The notes below the pieces were generated by a model. The model worked only from the letters and a program-made list of their open reading frames with translations, was not told the origin of the DNA and made no database searches. Positions 32,494 to 43,169 of a stretch of 43,214 bases of DNA are shown one piece after another. The first letter of the stretch is position 1, and each line of letters begins with the position of its first letter. The DNA lies in assembly GCA_003454835.1 (NCBI GenBank), contig DMTA01000193.1, positions 1-43,214 of the forward strand, in the 5' to 3' direction. The DNA comes from Achromobacter sp. GTDB taxonomy: Bacteria > Pseudomonadota > Gammaproteobacteria > Burkholderiales > Burkholderiaceae_B. The position numbers were made by a program, and so were the translations under genes.

Positions 32494-33138
32494 ATGCAAT
32501 CCGCGCAGATTCCCTCGCAGGCTGTATCTGACGTGCCGCCGCTGCTCCGGCTGCGCGGCCTGTACAGCGAGCGCCTGGCGCCCGTTAGCCTGGATCTGGC
32601 CGCGGGCGAGTGCGCGGCTGTGGTTGGTGCGTCGGGATCGGGCAAGTCGCTGCTGTTGCGGCAGATCGCGGATCTGGACCCTGGGCATGGGGAAGCGGAA
32701 CTCGACGGGCGCCGCCGGTCGGCCATGCGCGGTTTCGAGTGGCGGCGTCTGGTGGTGTATTGCCAGGCCGAGGCCGGATGGTGGGATGACCATGTGTCCG
32801 CGCACTACGCGGACCGCGCCGGCGCTATCGCCATCATGGAGCGCCTTGGGCTGGCCGAGGCCAAATTCGACGCGTTGGTCCATGAGCTGTCTACGGGCGA
32901 GCGCCAGCGGATGGGCTTGGTGCGCGCGCTGATGCAGAACCCGCGCGTGCTGCTGCTGGATGAGCCCACCGCCGCGCTGGATCAGGAAGCGACGGCGTTG
33001 GTCGAGGCGGAGCTGTCGCGCTTTCTGGCGGCCGGGGCAGGCATTCTGCTCGTCACACATAGCGCCGAGCAGGCCGAGCGCCTGGCGCGCCGGCGTTGGC
33101 GGATGACGCAAGGCCACATGGAGCCGCTATGGACGTGA
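32494..33138 (+). CDS. fetA: ABC ATPase, FetA (YbbL)-like
   Basis: 214 aa. Walker A GASGSGKS, signature LSTGERQR, Walker B RVLLLDEPTAALD, switch His in LVTHSAEQAE. The short length and coupling to a UPF0014-type membrane protein identify the FetAB pair, an exporter implicated in iron homeostasis and peroxide resistance in E. coli. It overlaps fetB by 10 bp. The ATG at 32494 lies just after the preceding terminator, so its promoter must be within the ABC operon end or shared by read-through. Confidence 0.82.
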   Translation: MQSAQIPSQAVSDVPPLLRLRGLYSERLAPVSLDLAAGECAAVVGASGSGKSLLLRQIADLDPGHGEAELDGRRRSAMRGFEWRRLVVYCQAEAGWWDDHVSAHYADRAGAIAIMERLGLAEAKFDALVHELSTGERQRMGLVRALMQNPRVLLLDEPTAALDQEATALVEAELSRFLAAGAGILLVTHSAEQAERLARRRWRMTQGHMEPLWT

Positions 33139-33941
33139 TCAAGCTGCAGGCGCTGGATCTGGTGATCGCGTCGCTGCTGGTGCTGCTGAGCGCCGGCATT
33201 TCCTTTGCGCTGCGCCTGAACCTGCAACGGCAGGTGCTGTGGGCGGCGGTGCGCACGGTGGTGCAGCTGCTGCTGGTCGGCCAGATCTTGCGCATCGTGT
33301 TCGCCCACGCCGCGCCGTGGCTGACGGCGCTGGTGGTGGCGGTGATGATGGCGCTGGCCGCGCGCGAGGTCGCGGCCCGACCCAAGGCGCGCCTGACTGG
33401 TCATGGCAATGGCTGGGTCGGGACGTTGACGGTGGTCAGCACGACGCTCGTGACTGCATTGTTCATCCTGAATACGGCGCTGCGCCCGGACCCTTGGTTT
33501 GATCCGCGCTACACGATTGCGTTGGTCGGGATCGTGTTGGGCAGCGTCTTGAATGCGGCCAGCCTGGCATTGGACGGAATGCTGTCGGGCGTGCGCCGCG
33601 AAAGGCTGGGCGTCGAAGCGCGCCTGGCGCTGGGCGCGACCGTGCATCAGGCGTTTTCGTCGTTGCTGCGCGAGTCGGTGCGGCGCGGCATTGTGCCCAG
33701 CATCAACCAGATGTCGGCGGCGGGGATCATTACGTTGCCGGGCATCATGACCGGGCAGATCATTGCGGGCATGGATCCTGTTGACGCAGCCAAGTATCAG
33801 ATCCTGTTGATGTTTCTGCTGTGCGGCGCGAGCGGCATGGCGGCGATGGGCGCGGCTTATGGTGCGATGCGCCGATTGACGGATGAGCGGGGGAGGTTGC
33901 GTCTGGACAGGCTTGTGTCGGGGACGACTGCGAAGCGGTAG
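33129..33941 (+). CDS. fetB: FetB (YbbM, UPF0014)-like membrane exporter subunit
   Basis: 270 aa from ATG 33129 (MDVIKLQALDLVIASLLVLL). About seven membrane helices, with the UPF0014 motifs RTVVQLLLVGQILR, GSVLNAASLALDGM, and the family block IVPSINQMSAAGIITLPGIM followed by TGQIIAGMDP. Partner of the ATPase upstream. Converges with icd across a strong terminator. Confidence 0.88.
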   Translation: MDVIKLQALDLVIASLLVLLSAGISFALRLNLQRQVLWAAVRTVVQLLLVGQILRIVFAHAAPWLTALVVAVMMALAAREVAARPKARLTGHGNGWVGTLTVVSTTLVTALFILNTALRPDPWFDPRYTIALVGIVLGSVLNAASLALDGMLSGVRRERLGVEARLALGATVHQAFSSLLRESVRRGIVPSINQMSAAGIITLPGIMTGQIIAGMDPVDAAKYQILLMFLLCGASGMAAMGAAYGAMRRLTDERGRLRLDRLVSGTTAKR

Positions 33942-33990
33942 CGGGGGCAAAAAAAGGTACCAAGCCCCATATCGCAACCCGCCGCAAAAA

Positions 33991-34024
33991 AAAACCGGCA
34001 GCCCCAACGGGTCTGCCGGTTTTT
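33991..34024. terminator. Bidirectional terminator between fetB and icd
   Basis: AAAACCGGCA (33991-34000) and TGCCGGTTTT (34014-34023) form a perfect 10-bp stem with a 13-nt loop. A-run on the left and T-run on the right serve both convergent genes. Confidence 0.9.
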
Positions 34025-34070
34025 CACATGCCCGCCAGCCAGCAAACACTGGCCAGCAAGGGCAGGGGGC

Positions 34071-36697
<2,627 letters not shown>

Positions 36698-36760
36698 ATG
36701 AATTTCCGCGCCGTCCGCATTTCGCTGATTATTACCATCATTCCTGGAATGGTGGGTTAG
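36698..36760 (+). CDS. Ile-rich leader peptide of ilvA
   Basis: 20 residues: M-N-F-R-A-V-R-I-S-L-I-I-T-I-I-P-G-M-V-G. Five of the 20 are Ile, plus one Leu and two Val. A strong ribosome site AGGAGGAAAG ends 8 nt before the ATG. It is directly followed by a terminator hairpin and then ilvA, whose product makes the isoleucine precursor. This is the arrangement of ribosome-mediated attenuation controlled by Ile-tRNA charging. Confidence 0.85.
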   Translation: MNFRAVRISLIITIIPGMVG

Positions 36761-36810
36761 CGCGCGACCGCAACAGTCACAAGCCACCCGCCCCACGAGG
36801 CGGGTTTTTT
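36751..36810 (+). promoter_or_regulatory. Transcription attenuator of ilvA
   Basis: Terminator: ACCCGCC (36786-36792), loop CCACGA, GGCGGGT (36799-36805), then TTTTT. Competing antiterminator: GGTGGGT (36751-36757), the end of the leader coding region, can pair with the same ACCCGCC with one G-U. A ribosome stalled at the Ile codons (36719-36742) leaves 36751-36757 mostly free; one that reaches the stop at 36758 covers it and lets the terminator form. Confidence 0.8.
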
Positions 36811-36852
36811 GTGGCCGCCTCTGCCGGGCAAGCAACCCAAAGCAGAGAAACC

Positions 36853-38424
36853 ATGTCCGATTCATCCTCCCACGCACCCTCGGCATTCCAGGCCGGCGCC
36901 GCCACGCCGATGGAGTACCTGCGGCAAATCCTGACCGCCCGGGTATACGACATCGCCCGTGAAACCGAGCTGGACCTGGCGCGTGGGCTTTCCACCCGGC
37001 TGGGCAACACCGTGCATTTCAAGCGCGAAGACAACCAGCCGGTGTTCTCGTTCAAGGTGCGTGGCGCTTACAACAAGATGCGCAACACGCCGCGCGCCGC
37101 GCTGGAACGCGGGGTCATCACGGCGTCGGCCGGCAACCATGCGCAGGGCGTCGCGATTTCGGCGGCCAAGCTGGGCGTGCGGGCCATCATCGTCGTGCCG
37201 CAGACGGCGCCGCAGGTGAAAGTGGACGCGGTGCGCGCGCATGGCGGACCGACCGTGACGGTGGTGCAGGCGGGCGATTCGTACAACGACGCCTACGCCC
37301 ATGCGCAGACGCTGGCGCAGGAACAGGGCCTGACGTTCGTGCCGGCGTTCGACGATCCCTACGTGATCGCGGGGCAGGGAACGGTGGGCATGGAGATCCT
37401 GCGGCAGCACCCCGAGCCGCTGCACGCCATTTTCGTGCCGATCGGCGGCGGTAGTCTGGCGGCGGGCGTGTCGACCTATGTGAAGGCGGTGCATCCCGGC
37501 GTGAAGGTCATCGGCGTACAGACCGAGGATTCCTGCGCGATGGCCCAGTCGCTGCGGGTGGGCGAGCGGGTGATCCTGGCCGACGTGGGCCTGTTCTCGG
37601 ACGGCACGGCCGTCAAGCTGGTGGGCGAGGAGACGTTCCGGCTGTGCCGCGAGTATCTGGATGAAGTGATCCTGGTGGACACGGACGCGGTCTGCGCGGC
37701 GATCAAGGATGTGTTTCTGGATACGCGCAGCGTGCTAGAACCCGCGGGTGCGTTGGCGGTGGCCGGGCTGAAAAAGTACGTGGAGCGCGAAGGCGCGCGC
37801 GGTCAGTCGCTGGTGGCGATCACGTCGGGCGCGAACATGAATTTTGATCGCATGCGTTTTGTGGCGGACCGCGCCGAGGTGGGCGAGGCGCGCGAGGCGG
37901 TGTTCGCGGTCACCATCCCGGAAGAGCGCGGCAGCTTCCGCCGGTTCTGCCAGGTGATCGGCCAGCGCAGCGTGACGGAGTTCAATTACCGGATCGCAGA
38001 CGCGCGTACCGCGCGCATCTTTGTCAGTGTGCAGATTGCGCGGCGCGGCGAGTCCGCCGATATCCTGGCCGCGTTGCAGGCGGAGGGGTTTTCGGCTTCC
38101 GACCTGACGAACAATGAGGTGTCCAAGCAGCACATCCGCTACATGGTGGGCGGGCGTTCGCCGCTGGCGGGCGGCGAGCGCCTTTTCCGGTTTGAGTTTC
38201 CCGAGCGGCCGGGCGCGCTGATGAAGTTTCTGTCGGCGATGGCGCCCAACTGGAATATCAGTCTGTTCCATTACCGCAATCAAGGCACGGACTTCAGTTC
38301 GGCGCTGGTGGGCATTCAGGCGCCAGTGGCGGATGATGCGGCGCTGGATGGCTTTTTGCGGCAGCTCGGTTATGCGCACGCCGAGGAAACGGATAACGAG
38401 GCTTATCGGCAGTTCCTGATCTGA
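36853..38424 (+). CDS. ilvA: Biosynthetic threonine dehydratase
   Basis: 523 aa from ATG 36853. Converts threonine to 2-oxobutyrate and ammonia, the first step to isoleucine. PLP-enzyme domain about 20-340: PLP lysine Lys68 in FSFKVRGAYNKM, glycine-rich PLP-phosphate loop IGGGSLAAGV, SAGNHAQGVA. Two ACT-like regulatory domains follow (about 340-520: TIPEERGSFRRFCQVIG and FEFPERPGALMKFLSAM), as in the isoleucine-inhibited long form. Preceded by the leader peptide and attenuator. Confidence 0.96.
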   Translation: MSDSSSHAPSAFQAGAATPMEYLRQILTARVYDIARETELDLARGLSTRLGNTVHFKREDNQPVFSFKVRGAYNKMRNTPRAALERGVITASAGNHAQGVAISAAKLGVRAIIVVPQTAPQVKVDAVRAHGGPTVTVVQAGDSYNDAYAHAQTLAQEQGLTFVPAFDDPYVIAGQGTVGMEILRQHPEPLHAIFVPIGGGSLAAGVSTYVKAVHPGVKVIGVQTEDSCAMAQSLRVGERVILADVGLFSDGTAVKLVGEETFRLCREYLDEVILVDTDAVCAAIKDVFLDTRSVLEPAGALAVAGLKKYVEREGARGQSLVAITSGANMNFDRMRFVADRAEVGEAREAVFAVTIPEERGSFRRFCQVIGQRSVTEFNYRIADARTARIFVSVQIARRGESADILAALQAEGFSASDLTNNEVSKQHIRYMVGGRSPLAGGERLFRFEFPERPGALMKFLSAMAPNWNISLFHYRNQGTDFSSALVGIQAPVADDAALDGFLRQLGYAHAEETDNEAYRQFLI

Positions 38425-38427
38425 AGT

Positions 38428-39372
38428 TCAACTGGGCGTTTCGGCGGCTTGGCAGCCCGGCTTGCGCGGTAATTGCACGCCCGGTTTCAAGCGCAGCGTC
38501 GCGCGGCCATTCGTCTGGGTCAGTTCCAAGGCGCTTGCGCGCCACGCCCGCACGTCGTCGAACGCGATGGCGGGCGTGGCGCTGGAAGCGGGTTTCGCGT
38601 CCGACCGTTCGAATTGCAGTGCCGGCAGGCTCACGCACGTGTCGTCGAAATCCAGCCGCGCCAGCTCGCGCCCATCGGTCAGGCGCACCGCGCGGAACGC
38701 CAGGGGCGCATCCACGAATTTGGTGATCTCGGGCACGTATTGCAGGTCGCCATGCGCGTCCTTCACGCGGGTGGCGGGCTGCAGCACGACGACCTTCCGG
38801 CCGGGCGGGACAGCCAGATAGGCCACGTCGCCGGCAATGTCCAGCAGCTTTCCGGGGCCGAGATTCAGCGCCTTCAGCGGCGCATGGCGGATCATCACGG
38901 TTTCGTTCCAGGCCGAGTTCACGCGCGTCCAACCGGGCAGGCGCGCGTCCTCGAACCGCGTGCCGTGGATGCTGTCGCGGTCCGGCTTGTCGGAAAGCGG
39001 CAGGCGCTGCACGCGCAGTGAGCCGTTGACGACCTGCAGATGCGCGAGCACAGTGCTGGCGCTGGAACTGGTGAAGAATGCCAGTACCGCATCGGTTTCC
39101 AGAACGGCGACCGGACCTGGGCAGAAGAACGCGCGAGCCTGCGGCGCATTGCTGCCGGGATAGAGCAGTGCGCCGACGTCGGCGCCGCACAGGGTCTTGC
39201 CCTGGAAGGTGATGGTGGTGGCGCGGGTGGTCTGGCGCTGACCGGTGTTCCAGTCGCTGCGGCTGCCGGTTGCCACGTCGACGACGAGGCCGTGATTGTC
39301 GTAGACGATGGCGGCGCCGGAGGGCGCGGCAAGCAGGGTCAACAGAAACGCGAGGGCGCGACGGGTCGGCAT
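38428..39372 (-). CDS. Secreted protein of unknown function
   Basis: 314 aa from ATG 39372. Signal peptide about 1-22 (MPTRRALAFLLTLLAAPSGA). The mature part is beta-rich and has at least four cysteines (TLCGADVG, FFCPGPVAV, DDTCVSLP, KPGCQAA) that could form disulfides. No family is recognised. It is convergent with ilvA, 3 bp from its stop. AATATA at 39403-39408 reads as a TATATT -10 for this gene. Confidence 0.7.
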   Translation of the reverse strand: MPTRRALAFLLTLLAAPSGAAIVYDNHGLVVDVATGSRSDWNTGQRQTTRATTITFQGKTLCGADVGALLYPGSNAPQARAFFCPGPVAVLETDAVLAFFTSSSASTVLAHLQVVNGSLRVQRLPLSDKPDRDSIHGTRFEDARLPGWTRVNSAWNETVMIRHAPLKALNLGPGKLLDIAGDVAYLAVPPGRKVVVLQPATRVKDAHGDLQYVPEITKFVDAPLAFRAVRLTDGRELARLDFDDTCVSLPALQFERSDAKPASSATPAIAFDDVRAWRASALELTQTNGRATLRLKPGVQLPRKPGCQAAETPS

Positions 39373-39447
39373 GGGCGAACTCTCGGAATGGCGTGACCGG
39401 TGAATATATACCGTTGTAAACGCCGCTCGGTCCGAAGTGCCGACCCA

Positions 39448-39496
39448 GTGTCTGACACCTATGGTGAAGGCCGGCGCATGTTTGCCCGGTGTCTGA
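39448..39496. repeat. Copies of the palindrome GGTGTCTGACACC
   Basis: GTGTCTGACAC at 39448-39458 and the half-copy GGTGTCTGA at 39488-39496 lie between the secreted-protein gene and the ABC ATPase stop. A full 13-bp copy, GGTGTCTGACACC, is at 41640-41652 inside the permease gene (encoding part of EVSDTGTR). It looks like a dispersed short palindromic repeat. Confidence 0.55.
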
Positions 39497-39499
39497 AAT

Positions 39500-40291
39500 C
39501 TACGAAGCCGAGCGTTCAGACAGCCCATCCACGTGGATCTGCGCCTGGCCCTGCGGGCAATGCTCGACGCGCGCCCGCACGCGATACACGCGGCGCAGCG
39601 TATCAGGCGTCACCACATCGCCCGGCAATCCCTCGGCTTCGATCGCGCCCGCGTGCAGCAGCAGCGCATGGTCGGCGTGACGCAGCGCGATGTTCAAGTC
39701 ATGCAGCACCACCAACGTGATAAGGCGATGCGTACGGGTCTGGCGGCGCAGCACGTCCATGACGTGAAACTGGTAATTCAGATCCAACGCGGACAGCGGC
39801 TCATCGAGCAGCAGCAGGCGCGGACGCCGCACCAGCGCCTGCGCCAGCGAAGCCAACTGCTTCTGCCCGCCGGACAGTTCGTCCAGATGGCGGCTGGCGA
39901 GCGATGCGATGCCCAGCTCAGTGATGACGGCCATGGCGTCTTCCATCAGCGCATGGCCGGGCTGTCCATGCCGGCCGGATCGCGCCGCCACCAGCACGGA
40001 TTCGAAGACGGTCATGTGTACGCCCTTGGGCAGGGCCTGCGGCATGTACATCGCGCATTCGGCGCGGCGGGCCGGGCTGGCGTTTGCGAGGTCTTCGCCG
40101 TCCAGCCAGATCGCGCCTTGCATCACGGGATGCAGACCCGCCAGCGTTTTGAGCAGCGTCGATTTGCCGCTGCCGTTCGGCCCCAGCAGCGCGGTGACGG
40201 CGCCTTCCAGCATGGGACCGGCGCTGGCGTTGCGCAGCACCGGCCGCCCGCCGTAGCCGGCGGACAGGGTCTGGATGCGGAGCTGCGTCAT
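39500..40291 (-). CDS. FecE/BtuD-like ABC ATPase (metal chelate importer)
   Basis: 263 aa from ATG 40291, 2 bp after the azurin stop. Walker A GPNGSGKST, Q-loop YMPQALPKGVHMTVFESVLV, signature LSGGQKQ, Walker B RLLLLDEPLSALD, switch His in VLHDLNIALRHAD: the iron-siderophore/haem/cobalamin subfamily. Last gene of the operon SBP-permease-azurin-ATPase. Confidence 0.93.
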   Translation of the reverse strand: MTQLRIQTLSAGYGGRPVLRNASAGPMLEGAVTALLGPNGSGKSTLLKTLAGLHPVMQGAIWLDGEDLANASPARRAECAMYMPQALPKGVHMTVFESVLVAARSGRHGQPGHALMEDAMAVITELGIASLASRHLDELSGGQKQLASLAQALVRRPRLLLLDEPLSALDLNYQFHVMDVLRRQTRTHRLITLVVLHDLNIALRHADHALLLHAGAIEAEGLPGDVVTPDTLRRVYRVRARVEHCPQGQAQIHVDGLSERSAS

Positions 40292-40293
40292 CG

Positions 40294-40746
40294 TCAGGGT
40301 TGCAGCACCAGCGTGCCGCGCATGTGCTGCGCGTGCGCGGGGAACGAGCAGTAGTAGGTGTACGACTGGCCCGCGCGCAGGCGGCTGACGGGGAAGGTGA
40401 CGGTGGCCGTTTCGCCGCCGCCCAGCATGGGCGTCTTGGCAAGGATGCGGGCATCGCCCGGCGTCAGGAAGTCGCTGCTCGCGCCGGCCTTGATGCCGTC
40501 GACCATCACCGCGTCGATGTCTTCCGTCTTGGTCAGCACCCAGTTGTGGCCTGCCTTTTCCTTGCTGTTCTTGCCCGTGTGGATGAGGCGCACGGTGAAT
40601 TCCTGGCAGGTGGCGGGCACCACGATGTGGTCCGGGCCGAATTGCTTGCCGGGACGGCCTTCGACGTCGATGGAGCAAGCGGGGGCGGCGTGGGCCGTGC
40701 CGGCGATCATCAGGGCCGCAAGCGTCAGCGTCAGGCGGAATTTCAT
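40294..40746 (-). CDS. azu: Azurin (type 1 blue-copper protein)
   Basis: 150 aa. Signal peptide of 21 residues. With that cleavage the copper ligands fall at canonical azurin numbers: His46 (GHNW), Cys112 and His117 (YYCSFPAH), Met121 (QHMRGTL). The Cys3-Cys26 disulfide is also kept. A periplasmic one-electron carrier between cytochromes and oxidases/reductases, or in copper handling. Unusually it lies between permease and ATPase genes of a FecBCD-like importer, with gaps of 29 and 2 bp, so it is cotranscribed with them. That links it to metal uptake rather than to a denitrification locus (inferred). Confidence 0.93.
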   Translation of the reverse strand: MKFRLTLTLAALMIAGTAHAAPACSIDVEGRPGKQFGPDHIVVPATCQEFTVRLIHTGKNSKEKAGHNWVLTKTEDIDAVMVDGIKAGASSDFLTPGDARILAKTPMLGGGETATVTFPVSRLRAGQSYTYYCSFPAHAQHMRGTLVLQP

Positions 40747-40775
40747 CGGGGTGTCTCCTTGTTGCGGAATAGCCG

Positions 40776-41858
40776 TCAGGCGCGCTTGAGGGCGCGCACG
40801 ACGATGGTGAGAAAGAAGGGAATGCCGACCAGCGAGGTCACGATGCCGACCGGGATGAGCGCGCCGGGCAACACGGTCTTGGATGCCACGGAGGCCAGCG
40901 AGAGGATCAGCGCGCCGGCGAGCGCGCTGCCCGGCAAGTAGTAGCGGTGGTCCTCACCCAGGAGCAGCCGGGCGATGTGCGGCGCGACCAGGCCAACGAA
41001 GCCGATCGTGCCGACGAACGACACGGCCAGCGCCGCCAGCGCGCTGACGCGCAGCAGGCTGACGAGACGCAGCCGTTTGACGTCGATGCCGAAACTGGCC
41101 GCGCGTTCCTCGCCCAGCCGCACGGCGGTGAGCTTCCAGGCGTCGCGCATCGAGAACGGTATGGTCAGGACCAGCGCCGCCGCCATCACGCCGACGGTGG
41201 TCCAGTTGGCGCGCGCCAGGCTGCCCATGGTCCAGAAGACGATGCCCTGCAGCGCTTCCTCGCTGGCGACGAACTGCAGCAGCATGACCAGCGCCTGGAA
41301 CGAATACACCAGCGCGATGCCAAACAGCACCACGCCCAGCGTCGAGCCGCCGCGCCAGCGCGCCACGCGTTCCAGCACCAGCACGGACAGCAGCGTGCAC
41401 GCGAAAGCAGATACGGACACGGTCATGCCGGCCGGCAGCGCGGGCAGATGCCAGTCCAACGTAATGGCAAGCGACGCGCCGAACGCGGCGGCGGCGGAGA
41501 CGCCCAGCGTGTAGGGGCTGGCGAGCGGATTGTCGAGCATGGTCTGCATTTCGGCGCCGCCCAGCCCCAGCGCGACGCCGACCAGCAACGCCATCAGCGC
41601 GTAGGGCAAGCGGAACTGCCAGACGATGACGCGCGTGCCGGTGTCTGACACCTCGGGATGCAGCAGCGTGTGCAGCAGCCCGGGCAGGGATAGCGGAGCC
41701 GGTCCGCTGGCAATGTCGGCGAGCAAACTGGCCACGATGGCCAGTACAAGGACAACGGTCAGCAGCAGGCGCTTGCGCACCGCGCGCCGGTACGCGGCGA
41801 TGGGATCGTCGGGAACAGACGCCGTGGGCGATGCGGCGGCGGGGGCGAATCCGGTCAT
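40776..41858 (-). CDS. FecCD-family ABC permease (metal chelate importer)
   Basis: 360 aa, about ten membrane helices. Signatures: RLPYALMALLVGVALGLGGA, MQTMLDNPLASPYTLGVSAA, and GTIGFVGLVAPHIARLLLGE, then GALIPVGIVTSLVGIPFF. The BtuC/FecCD family imports siderophores, haem or cobalamin as a homodimer. Its start lies 6 bp after the binding-protein stop. The coding region carries one GGTGTCTGACACC repeat. Confidence 0.94.
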   Translation of the reverse strand: MTGFAPAAASPTASVPDDPIAAYRRAVRKRLLLTVVLVLAIVASLLADIASGPAPLSLPGLLHTLLHPEVSDTGTRVIVWQFRLPYALMALLVGVALGLGGAEMQTMLDNPLASPYTLGVSAAAAFGASLAITLDWHLPALPAGMTVSVSAFACTLLSVLVLERVARWRGGSTLGVVLFGIALVYSFQALVMLLQFVASEEALQGIVFWTMGSLARANWTTVGVMAAALVLTIPFSMRDAWKLTAVRLGEERAASFGIDVKRLRLVSLLRVSALAALAVSFVGTIGFVGLVAPHIARLLLGEDHRYYLPGSALAGALILSLASVASKTVLPGALIPVGIVTSLVGIPFFLTIVVRALKRA

Positions 41859-41864
41859 GGCGGA

Positions 41865-42992
41865 CTACTTTGCAGGTGCTGCCGGAGACGTCCAGAAGGC
41901 GCCCGCGTTGTCCAGATCCAGGAACTGGCCGTACAACGCGTCCAGCGTGCCTTGCGGATCCAGCGCGGCGGCGCGTTCGGGGTACAGCCATTTCGCCATC
42001 GCCTCGATGGCGGCCACGTTGTAGGGCGAGTTGTAGAACGCGTGCCAGATGCCGTAGGCGCGATGCTGCTTCACGGCGTCCAGATCGCGGATGCCGTCGC
42101 GGTCCAGCAGTGTGGTCAGGCTGTCGGCGGATATCTTCGGATCGGCGCCGGGGCCGGCCAAGAGACCCGGACGGCCGGGTTCGGAACGGCTGCCGGTGGC
42201 GATGTAGACATCCGGCTTGGCGTCGATGACGAACTCCAGGCTCACGTCGCCGATCGCGCCGGGCAGCACGGGCGCCGCGACGTTCACGCCGCCCGCGGCT
42301 TCCAGCAGGTCGCCGAAGCTGCCGTTGCCCGTGGTGTGGCAGCAGGCCGGCCACACGCCTGCCAGCATTTCCACGAAGACGCGGGGCCGCTGCGCCTGTG
42401 GCACCGGTTCCACGACCTTGCGCACGCGGGCAAGGTGGTCTTCGTAGAAGGCGATGTAGCTTTCCGCCTCGGCTTCGCGATCCAGCGCCTGGCCCAGGAT
42501 GCGCATGCTGGGCACCGTGTTGCGCACGGGGTGCTGGCGGAAGTCGATGAAGACGATCGGGATGCCGGCCTCCTGCAACGCCGGGATCATCGGATTGTTG
42601 CGCCCCGGGCCATGGCCGCTGACGCTGAAGATCGCCACGTCGGGCCGCAGCGAAACGATCTTTTCCGGGCTGACGCTGGCCTCCGACGTCTTGCCGATCA
42701 GCGGCACATCGGCCGCCTTGGGAAAGCGCTTGACGAGCTGGTTCCAGGAATAGGGATCCTGCTGCTTCAGCTCTCCCTGCCAGCCGACCACACGCGCCAC
42801 CGGGTCGTGCCGGTCCAGCAGCGCCATGGCGAACGCGAAGCGGCCTTCGCCCAGCAGGATGCGTTTCGGGTGGTCAGGCACCGTCACGACACGGCCGGCC
42901 AGATCGGTGACCTCGCGGGCATGGGCGCCGGGCAGGGCGCAGAACAGGGCGGCGGCGGCCACGGCCGCACGGAAAAGGGCAATCGAACGCAT
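41865..42992 (-). CDS. FepB/BtuF-like periplasmic metal-chelate binding protein
   Basis: 375 aa. Signal peptide 1-25 (ending ALPGAHA). The two-lobed TroA-like fold shows as REVTDLAGRVVTVPDHPKRI, SVSPEKIVSLRPDVAIFSVS, and AGIPIVFIDFRQHP. A distinctive GVWPACCHTTGNGSFGDLLE follows, with adjacent Cys and His residues not typical of FepB; these could bind a metal directly. First gene of the operon with permease, azurin and ATPase. The substrate is probably iron- or copper-chelate. Confidence 0.92.
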   Translation of the reverse strand: MRSIALFRAAVAAAALFCALPGAHAREVTDLAGRVVTVPDHPKRILLGEGRFAFAMALLDRHDPVARVVGWQGELKQQDPYSWNQLVKRFPKAADVPLIGKTSEASVSPEKIVSLRPDVAIFSVSGHGPGRNNPMIPALQEAGIPIVFIDFRQHPVRNTVPSMRILGQALDREAEAESYIAFYEDHLARVRKVVEPVPQAQRPRVFVEMLAGVWPACCHTTGNGSFGDLLEAAGGVNVAAPVLPGAIGDVSLEFVIDAKPDVYIATGSRSEPGRPGLLAGPGADPKISADSLTTLLDRDGIRDLDAVKQHRAYGIWHAFYNSPYNVAAIEAMAKWLYPERAAALDPQGTLDALYGQFLDLDNAGAFWTSPAAPAK

Positions 42993-43032
42993 GGCGAATC
43001 CTTCAGGAGCGTCTGCAGCAGGGTGCAGGTAA

Positions 43033-43051
43033 CGCGAACCATTCTTATCGC
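43033..43051 (-). promoter_or_regulatory. Weak Fur-box-like sequence before the metal-chelate operon
   Basis: Read leftward, GCGATAAGAATGGTTCGCG contains GATAAG plus AAT but only partly matches the Fur 19-mer (GATAAT repeats). It lies 41 bp before the binding-protein ATG, a sensible position for Fur control. Confidence 0.3.
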
Positions 43052-43118
43052 CGGGCAGTGTCCACCAACCCTCCTCAAGAATTCGTTAAGACGCAGCGCG
43101 CTTGTGGCGTGGGGGCCG

Positions 43119-43169
43119 CCCCCCCCCCCCGCGCCCGCCCGCCGGGCGGCCGGTCCTTCCCCCCCCCCC
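43119..43169. repeat. Two poly-C tracts in a GC-only segment at the window end
   Basis: Runs of 12 C (43119-43130) and 11 C (43159-43169) are separated by a GC-only stretch with CCCGCCCGCCGGGCGG. The 45 bp beyond could encode part of a leftward gene (frame SVVPSTNGERLFAPP) that would be interrupted by the second tract. Slippage, phase variation or low-quality sequence at a contig edge are all possible. Confidence 0.6.
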
